Source: Gluconacetobacter diazotrophicus PA1 5
GTDB lineage: Bacteria > Pseudomonadota > Alphaproteobacteria > Acetobacterales > Acetobacteraceae
Length of the DNA stretch: 64,000 bases
Direction of reading: 5' to 3'
NCBI RefSeq assembly: GCF_000021325.1
Contig: NC_011365.1
Span: 2,508,001 to 2,572,000, forward strand
The position numbers and the translations under genes were made by a program. The notes below the pieces were generated by a model, which saw only the letters and a list, made by a program, of their open reading frames with translations, was not told the origin of the DNA and made no database searches. Positions 18,067-26,819 of this stretch are shown piece after piece. Position 1 is the first letter of the stretch, and every line of letters starts with the position of its first letter.

Positions 18067-19319
18067 CCTGCCGCGCCCCGCGCGACGGGCCGGGCATGGA
18101 TCATGCGGCGCGGCATCGTCAGCGCCGCCGCCGCGCCGCACAGGATGATGCCGGCGGTGATGTAGAAGACGCCGTGGAAATTGCCCGTGGCCTGCAGCAG
18201 GTAGCCCGTCATGATGGGGGCGGCGATTCCCAGGCCGTTGCTGAAGGTCAATGTCAGGCCGGTGACCGATCCCAGCAGGTCGTGCTCCACGACCAGATCG
18301 GCCAGCAGCGCCATGTTGGCCCCCGTACCCGCAGCCATGAAGGCCATGGACACGGCCAGCAGGGGAATGATCGTGCCGGCGGTGGTGCAGAACGGCAGCA
18401 ATCCCATCAGCGCGGCCAGGACCAGGAAGACGGCCACGACATGGCGGCGCGCGCCACGGACCAGCGGCCGCCCGGCCATCAGCCGTTCGCCGGCCTTGCC
18501 CGCGGCAAGCGACAGGACCGCGGCCCCGCAATAGCAATAGGCGGTGTCGGTCCCTGCCTGCACCATGTCCAGGTGCAGCACCTGCCGCAGCACCAGCGGC
18601 AGCCACGACATCAGCAGGAAGTTCGCGTAATTGGCGCAGCATTGGGCAATGACGACCCCCCAGAACGAGGACGAGGCGAACAATGTCGGCACGGACAGGA
18701 TCCCGTGCCGCATCGTCCGGGTCCGTTCCACCTGCGCGGGATGGGCGAGCCACCACGCCACCGACCACAGCAGGCCGCCCGCCCCCAGGATGCCGAAGGC
18801 GGGCCGCCAGCCGAAACGCGCGATCAGCCATGCGCCCGCCGCGGCGCCGGATGCCAGGCCGATCGGAATGCCGCAGATAAAGGCCGTCATCATCAGGCCG
18901 CGCTCGGTGGGGGGGGCCCAGGCCCGCACCACCTTGTTGCCCAGGGAGAAGGTCGGTGCCTCGCCAATTCCCAGCAGCACGCGTGTGGCGATGAAGGCCG
19001 GAATGGTGGCGGCCATGCTGCCCAGGATCATGGCCATCGACCACAGCGCCACCGCCAGGGCGCCGACGGTGCGCGCACCCAGCCTGTCCAGCAGGATCGC
19101 GCTGGGCAGGTTCAGGATGAAATAGGACCAGAGAAAGCTGGACAGCACCCAGCCGATTTCGCCCGGCGTCAGGCCGAATTCATGGGCGATCGACGGCATT
19201 CCGACCGAAAGCGCCGCCCGGTCCCCATAGCAGATGACGCACATCGCAACCGCCAGCGCATAGATCACGTAGCGGAAAGGACGCGGTGTCACGACATCGG
19301 GGCGGACGATATTCAGCAA
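18063..19319 (-). CDS. MFS transporter, ACS type, first gene of the pxp/acc operon
   Basis: A 418-aa inner-membrane carrier with about twelve hydrophobic segments, ILNLPSAILLDRLGARTV after TM2 and LGIGEAPTFSLGNKVVRAW in the TM4 region, typical of anion:cation symporters. The start is TTG at 19319 with AGGA 9 nt upstream. It leads the operon and is coupled to pxpB, so it probably imports the substrate of PxpABC (5-oxoproline or a related cyclic amide). It is distinct from the partial ACS carrier at the left window edge. Confidence 0.86.
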   Translation of the reverse strand: MLNIVRPDVVTPRPFRYVIYALAVAMCVICYGDRAALSVGMPSIAHEFGLTPGEIGWVLSSFLWSYFILNLPSAILLDRLGARTVGALAVALWSMAMILGSMAATIPAFIATRVLLGIGEAPTFSLGNKVVRAWAPPTERGLMMTAFICGIPIGLASGAAAGAWLIARFGWRPAFGILGAGGLLWSVAWWLAHPAQVERTRTMRHGILSVPTLFASSSFWGVVIAQCCANYANFLLMSWLPLVLRQVLHLDMVQAGTDTAYCYCGAAVLSLAAGKAGERLMAGRPLVRGARRHVVAVFLVLAALMGLLPFCTTAGTIIPLLAVSMAFMAAGTGANMALLADLVVEHDLLGSVTGLTLTFSNGLGIAAPIMTGYLLQATGNFHGVFYITAGIILCGAAAALTMPRRMIHARPVARGAAG

Positions 19320-19389
19320 GGGGCGCTATCCTGTAAACTGCGTGTGGGGGCCTAACTGAAAATCCGACCGGGGGGATGAGCGCGGCCGG

Positions 19390-22011
19390 TCAGAAATTCA
19401 GGCCCGTTCGCACATAGTACATTCCACCGTTGAAGCCGTAGGGCGAAAAGAACGAATATTTATAGGCGTTGAAGGACGTGGCGATCGATTTCGGGTTCAG
19501 GCGCGTGGGATATTTGTCGCCGAGGTTGTTGGCGCCGACCGCGACGGTCCATTGCGGCAGGACCCTGTAGGAAACTTCGATGTTGGTGATGAAGGCGGGC
19601 CGCTGGACAAGCCACAGATTGGTCGGCAGGCTGGGTGTCGCCGCATAGATCAGAGAGCCGTAGCGCGATTCCTGAACGAAGGCCGACCATCTGCCCCGGC
19701 TCCAGTTCATGCTCAGGTTCTCGCGGTTCTTGGGCGCCGAATGCAGCAGGACGGTCCGGGCATATTGATTGAAATAGGCCAGATTCATGCTCTGAAGAAC
19801 CTGGGGCACGGCATTGGAACTGCGGATCTCGTTGTCGGTCAGGCTGACGCTGAACGCGAAACGGAACGTCCCCAGCCGCCTGGTAGGAAGGGAGTAGTCG
19901 GTTGCGATATCGCCGCCGTAGGTCGCCGTATTGACCGGATTCGTATAGTACGAGGCATAGGTTACATTGCCCAGGCCGGCACTGGCCAGCAATGCGCCCA
20001 CACCCGCGCCGCCCAGTGTCGTGGTGCTCGCCAGGCGGTCGTTGATTGCGATGTAATAGAGATTTCCCGTCACATGCCAGTTGTCGACCGGTGTCGCATC
20101 GACGCCGACGCTGTAGCTGCGGGAATACTCGCCCTTCAGCGCGTGGGCGCCGAGGGCGCGGGCCGGCGCGCTGTTGCTGGGAAGCTGGTCGATCGAATAG
20201 GTCGCGAAAGGCGCCGAGTAGAAATAATATTCCTGACCGAGCGTGGGGGGGCGATAGCCGGTGTTGATGCTGGCCCGCAGCGCGAACCGGTCGGAGAAAT
20301 TATAGCGCGTGCCGACCGACCCGGTCGTCACGGTGGCCAGGTTGTTATAGCTGGTCGCGCGGCCGCCCAACGTCCATTCCCAACGCGGCAGGACGTAGAA
20401 ATCCAGATTGACGTGCCCGTCATAGACGTCGCGGTTCTGGTTGGTGACGGCCAGCGGGGGATTGCCCGCGTGGTCGGCCGACCCCGGATTGGCGGTCTTG
20501 CCGGCGTTCGGCCCTTCCAGGATCGGAACGCCGCCGTCGCCATAGGATTCGTAGACGCCCGGCCCCATGGCGAACATGTCGCGACGATATTCCGCGCCGA
20601 ATTCCACATTGGCCAGCTTGGGCAGGAAGCCCAGGCGGAGCGCGTGTGACGCCCTGAAGCCGGCCGTCAACTGGCTGGTCACGGCCGAACCGGTATCGAA
20701 TTTCGTCGGGCTGTTCACGCCATAGGTGGGATTGTCGGTGTCCTGCATCCAGTAGCGCTGGATGTCGCGGCCATAATTGACATAGGTGTCCCAGTTGAAT
20801 CCGGCCGTCGTGCCCTTGAAGCCGTTATCGACCTCGAAATCGTTTTCCTCCAGGTCGAGATAGGGCTGCATGCCGTTCGGCCAGATTGCGTTGACGGTCA
20901 GGTCGTCCGCCGCGGACCGGAAATTCTCGGCCGCGTTGACGCGTCGGTGACCATAGGTGTCGGTCGAATAGAACTTGATGCTGTCGGTAATGGGAATGCC
21001 CATATTGGCGGAAATCGACTCGCGCGTCTGCTTCGGGATGCCCAGGATGCGCTGGATGTTGCGGCCCAGCGCCGCGGCGCGCGGATCGACCTGGCCGCCG
21101 GGCAGCGCATAATACAGGTCGTTGGGATACGTCGCGGGGTTGATGTAGTCGCCCGTGCGCGAGGTCGGCAATTGATGGGTGATCTGGGCGGAGAGGTCGA
21201 GGTAACCGCCGTGGCGGCCGATCGCGAACCCCTTGGTGATCGAACCGTCCAGGGCCTGTCCGTCACCCGCGTAATAGCCGCTGTTCTTGAAATCGGCCGA
21301 CAGGCCCTGCGTATCTTCCTTCAGGACGATATTGACCGCGCCCGCAATAGCATCCTGGCCGTAGAGCGCGGTCGCCCCTTCCGTAATGACTTCGATATGG
21401 TCCACCGCGCCCACCGGAATCAGGGAGATATCGGCGGGTTCCGTGCCCCAGTTCGGTCCGGCGTTCGCATTGAAATTGGCGCCCAGATGCCGGCGGTGCC
21501 CGTTGACCAGAATCAGCGTCTGGTCGGCGGACAGGCCGCGCAACTGCATCGTCTGTACGAACGCATTGTTGCCCACGCCCGGCAGCGGGGGCGCCGAAAC
21601 GGATGGCATCATCTGCGACAATGCCTGGATCAGGTTGGTCTGGCCCGTGGCCTTGAGGTCCGATGCGCTGATGACCGTCACCTGCGTCGTGCTGTGGCGT
21701 CGTGTCGAGGTCGAAAGCACATTGTTGCCGGGCGCGGCCGTGCCGCTGACGGTAATATCCTCGGACGACGTCTTCAGCGCGCTGCTGGCCGCGGCTTTAT
21801 CGGCGGCCTGCCGCTGCGTGGCGCCCTGCGCGGGGGCGCCATGCGTGGCGGGGGCGGGCTTGTGCCGCGCGGGCTTGCGGGGCTGTGTCACCTCGGACGG
21901 ATCGGGCGATGTCGTGGCTGCATAGGCGGGGCCGAAGGCGCCCTGCAGCAGAAGCGCGCCCATCGCGGCGCTGCCGAGAAGAAAAGTCTTCGCCCCGGAA
22001 TGCTTTGGCAT
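19390..22011 (-). CDS. TonB-dependent outer-membrane receptor (paralog 2)
   Basis: Outer-membrane active transporter of 873 aa. AGGAGG (22020-22025) lies 8 nt before the ATG at 22011, which beats a GTG 6 bp upstream. A signal peptide ends at AYA (about residue 31). The TonB-box-like segment DITVSGTAAPGN, plug motifs LVNGHRRH and VEVITEGATALYGQDA, and a C-terminal YYVRTGLNF are visible. It is closely related to the receptor at 1.5-4.0 kb, sharing the VSGTA-x-PGN start of the plug. It lies upstream of the MFS-pxp operon on the same strand (70-bp gap) and divergent from the LysR-M20 operon. Confidence 0.92.
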   Translation of the reverse strand: MPKHSGAKTFLLGSAAMGALLLQGAFGPAYAATTSPDPSEVTQPRKPARHKPAPATHGAPAQGATQRQAADKAAASSALKTSSEDITVSGTAAPGNNVLSTSTRRHSTTQVTVISASDLKATGQTNLIQALSQMMPSVSAPPLPGVGNNAFVQTMQLRGLSADQTLILVNGHRRHLGANFNANAGPNWGTEPADISLIPVGAVDHIEVITEGATALYGQDAIAGAVNIVLKEDTQGLSADFKNSGYYAGDGQALDGSITKGFAIGRHGGYLDLSAQITHQLPTSRTGDYINPATYPNDLYYALPGGQVDPRAAALGRNIQRILGIPKQTRESISANMGIPITDSIKFYSTDTYGHRRVNAAENFRSAADDLTVNAIWPNGMQPYLDLEENDFEVDNGFKGTTAGFNWDTYVNYGRDIQRYWMQDTDNPTYGVNSPTKFDTGSAVTSQLTAGFRASHALRLGFLPKLANVEFGAEYRRDMFAMGPGVYESYGDGGVPILEGPNAGKTANPGSADHAGNPPLAVTNQNRDVYDGHVNLDFYVLPRWEWTLGGRATSYNNLATVTTGSVGTRYNFSDRFALRASINTGYRPPTLGQEYYFYSAPFATYSIDQLPSNSAPARALGAHALKGEYSRSYSVGVDATPVDNWHVTGNLYYIAINDRLASTTTLGGAGVGALLASAGLGNVTYASYYTNPVNTATYGGDIATDYSLPTRRLGTFRFAFSVSLTDNEIRSSNAVPQVLQSMNLAYFNQYARTVLLHSAPKNRENLSMNWSRGRWSAFVQESRYGSLIYAATPSLPTNLWLVQRPAFITNIEVSYRVLPQWTVAVGANNLGDKYPTRLNPKSIATSFNAYKYSFFSPYGFNGGMYYVRTGLNF

Positions 22012-22325
22012 CGTCACGGCCTCCTAAATGTGTAGGCGGCAGACTGCCCGCAATGATCTGCGAACATATCTAAATCACACACATAACGAGCACGAAACTA
22101 AATGGCTCTTCAAGATTTTTATGGCCCGGGGAAACTTTTTTTGCGGACGCAGATAACAGGTCTTCGGAAATTTATGATTTAATAAGGAAAATCGGTAAGG
22201 GCCGCCATGGCCGGGCATGCGCAATCTCCTTGACCCTCTCTTTGTATAAAATGTAGAACGAAACTGAGAGACAAAAATATCGCATTATTATTGATGTCAG
22301 AGACAAAATAATTGATGGTTGTCCC
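22012..22325. promoter_or_regulatory. Divergent promoter region between TonB receptor 2 and LysR
   Basis: This 314-bp region is AT-rich (especially 22075-22200 and 22230-22320) and separates two divergent transcription units. It is the expected site of control by the adjacent LysR protein. I see no convincing gene and no single strong palindrome in it. Confidence 0.45.
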
Positions 22326-23231
22326 ATGATCTCGGAACTCCGCACGTTTTCCGCAGCCGCCCGGCTGGGAAGTTTTGCCGCCGCCGCGGAGCGCGTCGGG
22401 CTGACGCAATCCGCCGTCAGCGCGCAGATCAGGCGGCTGGAGCAGGAACTGGGCCATGCCCTGTTCGAGCGCACCGGGCGATCGGTGACCCTCAGTGCGG
22501 CCGGGCACCTGTCCCTTGGCCATGCCGAGAACATTCTCGCCCTGTTCGACAAGATGCGGGACCCCGCCGCCGATATCGTCGTGCATGGACGGCTGCGTGT
22601 CGGGGCCATTTCCACCACCCATACGACGATTCTGGCCCCGGCGGTGGCCAGTCTCAGGGTGAATTATCCCGCGCTTACCCTTCATATCGTGCCGGGCGTG
22701 TCGATGGGGCTGATGGATCGCCTGGATGCCGGCGAGCTCGATGCCGTCATCATCGTGCGGCCGCCTTTCGGGCTGATGCCGCATCTGGGCTGGCATCCGC
22801 TGGTCAGGCAGCATTTTGTACTGGTCGTTCCGGCGCACCTGCCGCCGGACGACTGGCGGCAGATCATCATCAGCCAGCCCTTCATCCGATACGACCGCCG
22901 GTCGTTCGGCGGCCGGACCGTCGATCGCTTCCTGCAGGCGCAGGGCATCGTACCGAACACGGCGATCGAGACGGAGGAAGTCCATGCCATCCTGCAGATG
23001 GTCGCCAGTGACATGGGCGTTGCCATCGTTCCGTACATCCTGGCTGTGCGCGCCATGCCGAATATCCGTGTGGTCCCGCTGGGGGAACACACGATCCTGC
23101 GCGAGATCGGGGTGCTGACGATGCTGAGCTGGACCTCTCCCGCCCTGGACGCCCTGATCGCCCATCTGGTGCAGGCCTGCCCGGGGGACGAGCTTCCGTC
23201 CGACGCACGGGCCGGGGAGCAGGCTCCATGA
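22326..23231 (+). CDS. LysR-family transcriptional regulator
   Basis: A 301-aa regulator with an N-terminal HTH (AAARLGSFAAAAERVGLTQ, then QIRRLEQELGHALFERTGR) and an effector domain (LRVGAISTTHTTILAP, DAVIIVRPPFG). It is divergent from TonB receptor 2 and its stop overlaps the start of the M20 amidohydrolase by 4 bp, so it is the first gene of the operon it probably controls. Being first in a four-gene coupled operon is unusual for LysR proteins, which more often are divergent. Confidence 0.88.
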   Translation: MISELRTFSAAARLGSFAAAAERVGLTQSAVSAQIRRLEQELGHALFERTGRSVTLSAAGHLSLGHAENILALFDKMRDPAADIVVHGRLRVGAISTTHTTILAPAVASLRVNYPALTLHIVPGVSMGLMDRLDAGELDAVIIVRPPFGLMPHLGWHPLVRQHFVLVVPAHLPPDDWRQIIISQPFIRYDRRSFGGRTVDRFLQAQGIVPNTAIETEEVHAILQMVASDMGVAIVPYILAVRAMPNIRVVPLGEHTILREIGVLTMLSWTSPALDALIAHLVQACPGDELPSDARAGEQAP

Positions 23232-24493
23232 CCGTCATGCCACCCGCGCTGGACGACGCACGCGCGTTATTCGCCCGTCTGCACACGATCGGCTTCGACG
23301 GGCTGGGAATGACCCGTGCGTCGTACGGCGACGGCGAAAACCAGGCGCATGCGCTGCTGGCGGACATGGCGCGGGCACGCGGCCTGCTGGTGCGCCGCGA
23401 TTGGGCCGGCAACCTGTTCATCACCCTGCCGGGCCGCGACCGGACATTGCCGGCGGTGATGACCGGATCGCATCTCGACACCGTGCCTTGCGGCGGCAAT
23501 TACGATGGCGCGGCCGGCGTGCTGGCGGGCTTTTCCTGCCTGTGCGGCTGGGTGGACGCAGGATACGTGCCGGCGCGCGACGTGGTCCTGATCGTCACCC
23601 GGGCCGAGGAAAGCGTGTGGTTCCCGGTCTCGTATATCGGCAGCAAGAGCGCCTTCGGACTGCTCGAGGACAGCGCGCTGGCGGCGGTTCGCCGTGACGA
23701 TGGACAGACCCTGGCCGATCACATGCGCGCCTCGGGCGGGCAGCCCGATTGCATCCGTACCGCGCCGGTGCTGCGGCCGTCCGACCTGGCGTGTTTCGTC
23801 GAACTGCATATCGAACAGGGGCCGGTCCTGCCGGCGGCCGGCGTGCCGGTCGGCATCGTGACGGGCATCTGTGGCAGCGTGCGCTATCGCGCGGCGACCA
23901 TCCACGGGCGCTATGCCCATTCCGGCGCAACGCCGCGTGCGTTCCGCGCCGACGCGGTCATGGCGGCGGCGACGCTGATGACGGTGATGCAGGCCGAGTG
24001 GCGCAAGGTCGAAGCCGAAGGCGGCGAGATGACGCTGACCTTCGGCGTCTGTCATACGGATGCCGCCCAGGCGAATTTCAGCGCCGTTGCCGGACGGGTC
24101 GATCTCAGTATCGATATCCGCTCGCGCGATCATGGCCTGCTCGAGCGTATGGAGGCGGCCCTGCTGGCGCACACCCGGGCTGTCGAGGACGAGTATGGTG
24201 TCCAGATCGATCTCGGCGCCCGCACGCAGAGCGCGCCGGCCGCAATGGACGCGACGCTGCAGGCCGAAGCCGTCGCCCTGGCGCGAAAGGCCGGTATCCC
24301 GGCGGTGACGCTGCCCAGTGGTGCCGGGCATGATGCCGCGATCTTCGCCGGGCAGGGCGTACCCACGGTGATGCTGTTCGTCCGGAACGCCAACGGCAGC
24401 CACAACCCCTACGAGGCCATGGAATTCGAGGATTTCGCCCTGGCGACGCGGCTGCTCGAACGGCTGCTGTACCGGCATGCGGAGCAAGGATGA
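23228..24493 (+). CDS. M20-family N-carbamoyl-L-amino-acid hydrolase / allantoate amidohydrolase type
   Basis: A zinc-dependent amidohydrolase, 421 aa. Metal-site motifs are GSHLDTVP (H82, D84), GNYDGAAG (D93), the catalytic EE (127-128), ELHIEQG (H194) and SHNPYE (H392); the dimerisation-domain loop AHSGATP is present. Family members remove carbamoyl groups from N-carbamoyl amino acids (HyuC) or act on allantoate or ureidoglycolate. In a locus with HyuAB, an N-carbamoyl product of hydantoin opening is the natural substrate, but this is inferred. It overlaps both neighbours by 4 bp. Confidence 0.88.
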   Translation: MTVMPPALDDARALFARLHTIGFDGLGMTRASYGDGENQAHALLADMARARGLLVRRDWAGNLFITLPGRDRTLPAVMTGSHLDTVPCGGNYDGAAGVLAGFSCLCGWVDAGYVPARDVVLIVTRAEESVWFPVSYIGSKSAFGLLEDSALAAVRRDDGQTLADHMRASGGQPDCIRTAPVLRPSDLACFVELHIEQGPVLPAAGVPVGIVTGICGSVRYRAATIHGRYAHSGATPRAFRADAVMAAATLMTVMQAEWRKVEAEGGEMTLTFGVCHTDAAQANFSAVAGRVDLSIDIRSRDHGLLERMEAALLAHTRAVEDEYGVQIDLGARTQSAPAAMDATLQAEAVALARKAGIPAVTLPSGAGHDAAIFAGQGVPTVMLFVRNANGSHNPYEAMEFEDFALATRLLERLLYRHAEQG

Positions 24494-25833
24494 TGATGAA
24501 GATCGGCCTGACCGGTGATTCGATTCTCTTTCGGCGCCTGAACAGCACGCAGGATGCCGAAATCCGGCCGCTGTTCGACCTGATCCGGAGCTGTGACGTC
24601 AGTTTCACGAACCTTGAGCTGGTATCGAACGATTTCATGGGGGACCCGTCCCTGGACCATGGTGGCACGCATTTCGGCGCGCCGTCCTGGGTGCTGGACG
24701 AACTGCGCGACGCCGGGTTCGACCTGTTCGCGGCCGCGACCAATCACAGTCTCGATTACGGTGTCGCGGGCCTGCGGGCCATGCTGGCGGCGCTCGACCG
24801 GCGTGACCTGCTCCATGCCGGGATCGGTGCGAACCTGGAAGAGGCGCGGCGACCGGTCTATTGCACCCGGCCGGCCGGCACGGTCGCCCTGCTGTCCTGC
24901 GTGTCCACCTTTGCCCGGGGGCAGGAGGCAGCGGCACAGACGGCGCTGATGCCGGGCCGCCCAGGTGTCAATCCGCTGCATTTCAAGCGCACGCATCACG
25001 TGACGGCGGACGACCTGGCCGATCTGACCCGGATCTACGAGCGGCTGGGCCTTCGGCATGTGCTGGACGAAAAGATCCGGCTGGGATTCGCATTTCCGCC
25101 CGCGCCCGGCACGTTGTCCTTCGACGGCGTATGCTTCGCCGCGTCCGACACGGTCCGCACCCGTACGGAGGCCGACGCGGCGGATGTCGCGGACATCGCG
25201 CGCTGGATCGGCGAAGCGCGGCTGGTGTCGGACGTCGTGATCGTCAGCGTGCATGCGCATGAAAGCGGATATAATGCCGACGGCATCCCCGATGTCGAAA
25301 TTCCCGACGATTTCCTGCGTGCCTTCACGCACGCGGCGGTGGATGCGGGGGCGGATGTCGTCGTCTGTCACGGCCCGCATCTGTTGCGCGGGCTGGAACT
25401 GTATCGCGGCCGCCCGATCTTTCACGGCCTGGGCAATTTCATCGGCCAGAACGAACTCGTCGCACGCCTGCCGATGGATTCCTACGCCGCCTATCGCTGC
25501 TCGTCCGACGTCACGCCGCATCGCCTCTACAAGGGGCGCAGCGAAAACGACCGCAAGGGTTTCCCCGCGGACCAGCGCTTCTGGGACAGCGTGGTACCGG
25601 TCTGCGCCTACGAGGGGGGCACGCTGTCGGGGATCGACATCCATCCGGTGTCGCTGGGGCTGGGACGGTCGGCCCATCGTCGCGGGACGCCGATGCTGGC
25701 CCAGGGGGCCGAGGCCACGCGTATTCTCGAGGCCTTTGCGGCCCTGTCCCGCCCCTTCGGCACCGAACTGACGATCGCGGACGGGTCGATCCGGCTTCCC
25801 CTTGTGCCCGCGGCCGCCGGAATGGACGCCTGA
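24490..25833 (+). CDS. CapA/PgsA-type metallophosphatase-fold protein
   Basis: A 447-aa CapA-domain protein of the calcineurin-like fold. The pattern IGLTGDSILFRRL near the start, FTNLELVS, FAAATNHSLDYG, VVIVSVHAHESGY and the paired VVCHGPHLLRGLELYRGRPIFHGLGNF match the metal-binding motifs of the family. No signal peptide or membrane anchor is seen, so a poly-gamma-glutamate capsule role, known for CapA of Bacillus, is unlikely. CapA-like proteins linked to amidase genes may act on gamma-glutamyl or related amides; substrate unknown. It overlaps the M20 gene by 4 bp. Confidence 0.82.
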   Translation: MMMKIGLTGDSILFRRLNSTQDAEIRPLFDLIRSCDVSFTNLELVSNDFMGDPSLDHGGTHFGAPSWVLDELRDAGFDLFAAATNHSLDYGVAGLRAMLAALDRRDLLHAGIGANLEEARRPVYCTRPAGTVALLSCVSTFARGQEAAAQTALMPGRPGVNPLHFKRTHHVTADDLADLTRIYERLGLRHVLDEKIRLGFAFPPAPGTLSFDGVCFAASDTVRTRTEADAADVADIARWIGEARLVSDVVIVSVHAHESGYNADGIPDVEIPDDFLRAFTHAAVDAGADVVVCHGPHLLRGLELYRGRPIFHGLGNFIGQNELVARLPMDSYAAYRCSSDVTPHRLYKGRSENDRKGFPADQRFWDSVVPVCAYEGGTLSGIDIHPVSLGLGRSAHRRGTPMLAQGAEATRILEAFAALSRPFGTELTIADGSIRLPLVPAAAGMDA

Positions 25834-25837
25834 CGTC

Positions 25838-26797
25838 GTGGCCACCTGTTTCATCACCCAGCCGATCCACCCCGACGCGGTAGCGCATCTGAACGGCGCG
25901 GGCATCGCCACGTGCTATGCCAGCCGCGCGACGATGGAGGTGGCAGCGGCCGAAATCGGCGATGCCGAGGCCGTCATCACCCGCGATCTCGGATTCGATG
26001 AAGCCGCCATCCGTGCCGCGCCCAACCTGCGTCTGATCGCCTGTCACGGCTCGGGCACCAACAGGATCGCGGTTGCCGCAGCGGCGGCACGGGGGATCTG
26101 GGTGACCAACGCGCCGAATACGAACAGCCGCTCGGTCGCGGAACTGACCATGGGGCTGATCCTGGCCGCCGCGCGGCGCATTCCCGTCGCCGACCGCGCC
26201 GTTCGCGACGGGCAGTGGGACTTCCGCTATGCGGCCGGCGGGATCGAACTCGCCGGCAAGACCCTTGGCCTGATCGGTTTCGGCGCGATCGCGCGGCATG
26301 TGGCGGTGATGGCGGGGGCGGGTTTCGGCATGCGGGTGATGGCCTGGTCCCCCAACGTACCGGACGCGATCTTCGCGCAGGCCGGCGTCATGCGCGCGGA
26401 CGGGGTGGAGGCGCTGCTGCGCAGCGCGGACGTCGTCTCCCTGCATCGGCCGGCGGACGCTGCGGGGGCCGCCCCGATCGACGCCGCTGCCCTGGCCCTG
26501 CTGAAGCCGGGTGCGCTGCTGGTCAATACCAGCCGTGGCACCGCGATCGACGGTGCCGCCCTGGTCGCGGCCCTGCGGGCCGGAACGCTGGCCGGGGCGG
26601 CGCTGGACGTTCTGGCGCAAGAACCCCCGCCCGCGCATGACCCGGTGCTATCGGCACCCGGCCTGGTCCTGACGCCCCATCTGGGCGGTGCGACGGACGA
26701 GGCCTTGCGCCGCACCGCGATGCTCTGCGCCCGGCAGGTCGTCGATGCGCTGGCGGGGCGGGCGCCGGCGCACCGCGTGCAAGCGTCCGGCGCCTGA
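25838..26797 (+). CDS. D-isomer-specific 2-hydroxyacid dehydrogenase
   Basis: NAD(P)-dependent reduction or oxidation of a 2-oxo/2-hydroxy acid. The GTG at 25838 is used, 4 nt after the CapA stop; upstream in-frame codons lie inside capA. The 319-aa product shows the Rossmann motif LGLIGFGAIARHV (143-155), the catalytic triad R233 (NTSRG), E262 (AQEPPP) and H281 (TPHLGGAT), and the N-terminal AVITRDLGFDEAAI. Last gene of the LysR-M20-CapA operon, so it may handle the oxo- or hydroxy-acid left after deamidation. Confidence 0.9.
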   Translation: MATCFITQPIHPDAVAHLNGAGIATCYASRATMEVAAAEIGDAEAVITRDLGFDEAAIRAAPNLRLIACHGSGTNRIAVAAAAARGIWVTNAPNTNSRSVAELTMGLILAAARRIPVADRAVRDGQWDFRYAAGGIELAGKTLGLIGFGAIARHVAVMAGAGFGMRVMAWSPNVPDAIFAQAGVMRADGVEALLRSADVVSLHRPADAAGAAPIDAAALALLKPGALLVNTSRGTAIDGAALVAALRAGTLAGAALDVLAQEPPPAHDPVLSAPGLVLTPHLGGATDEALRRTAMLCARQVVDALAGRAPAHRVQASGA

Positions 26798-26806
26798 TCG
26801 GCGCCG
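26788..26806. terminator. Hairpin overlapping the stop of the dehydrogenase gene
   Basis: CGGCGCC (26788-26794), loop TGATC, GGCGCCG (26800-26806). The 7-bp GC stem contains the TGA stop in its loop and sits in the 22-bp gap between convergent genes, suiting a compact bidirectional terminator without a T-run. Confidence 0.45.
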
Positions 26807-26819
26807 ATGCCGCCAGGGA

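Noticed and set aside
17425-19044. Extended 539-codon frame upstream of pxpB
   Set aside because: The first 326 codons are a shadow of the MFS gene; pxpB has its own ATG at 18066 in an ATGA overlap.
19366-19391. Inverted repeat GACCGG..CCGGTC at the end of TonB receptor 2
   Set aside because: Only 6 bp with a 14-nt loop and one arm inside the coding end; too weak to call a terminator.
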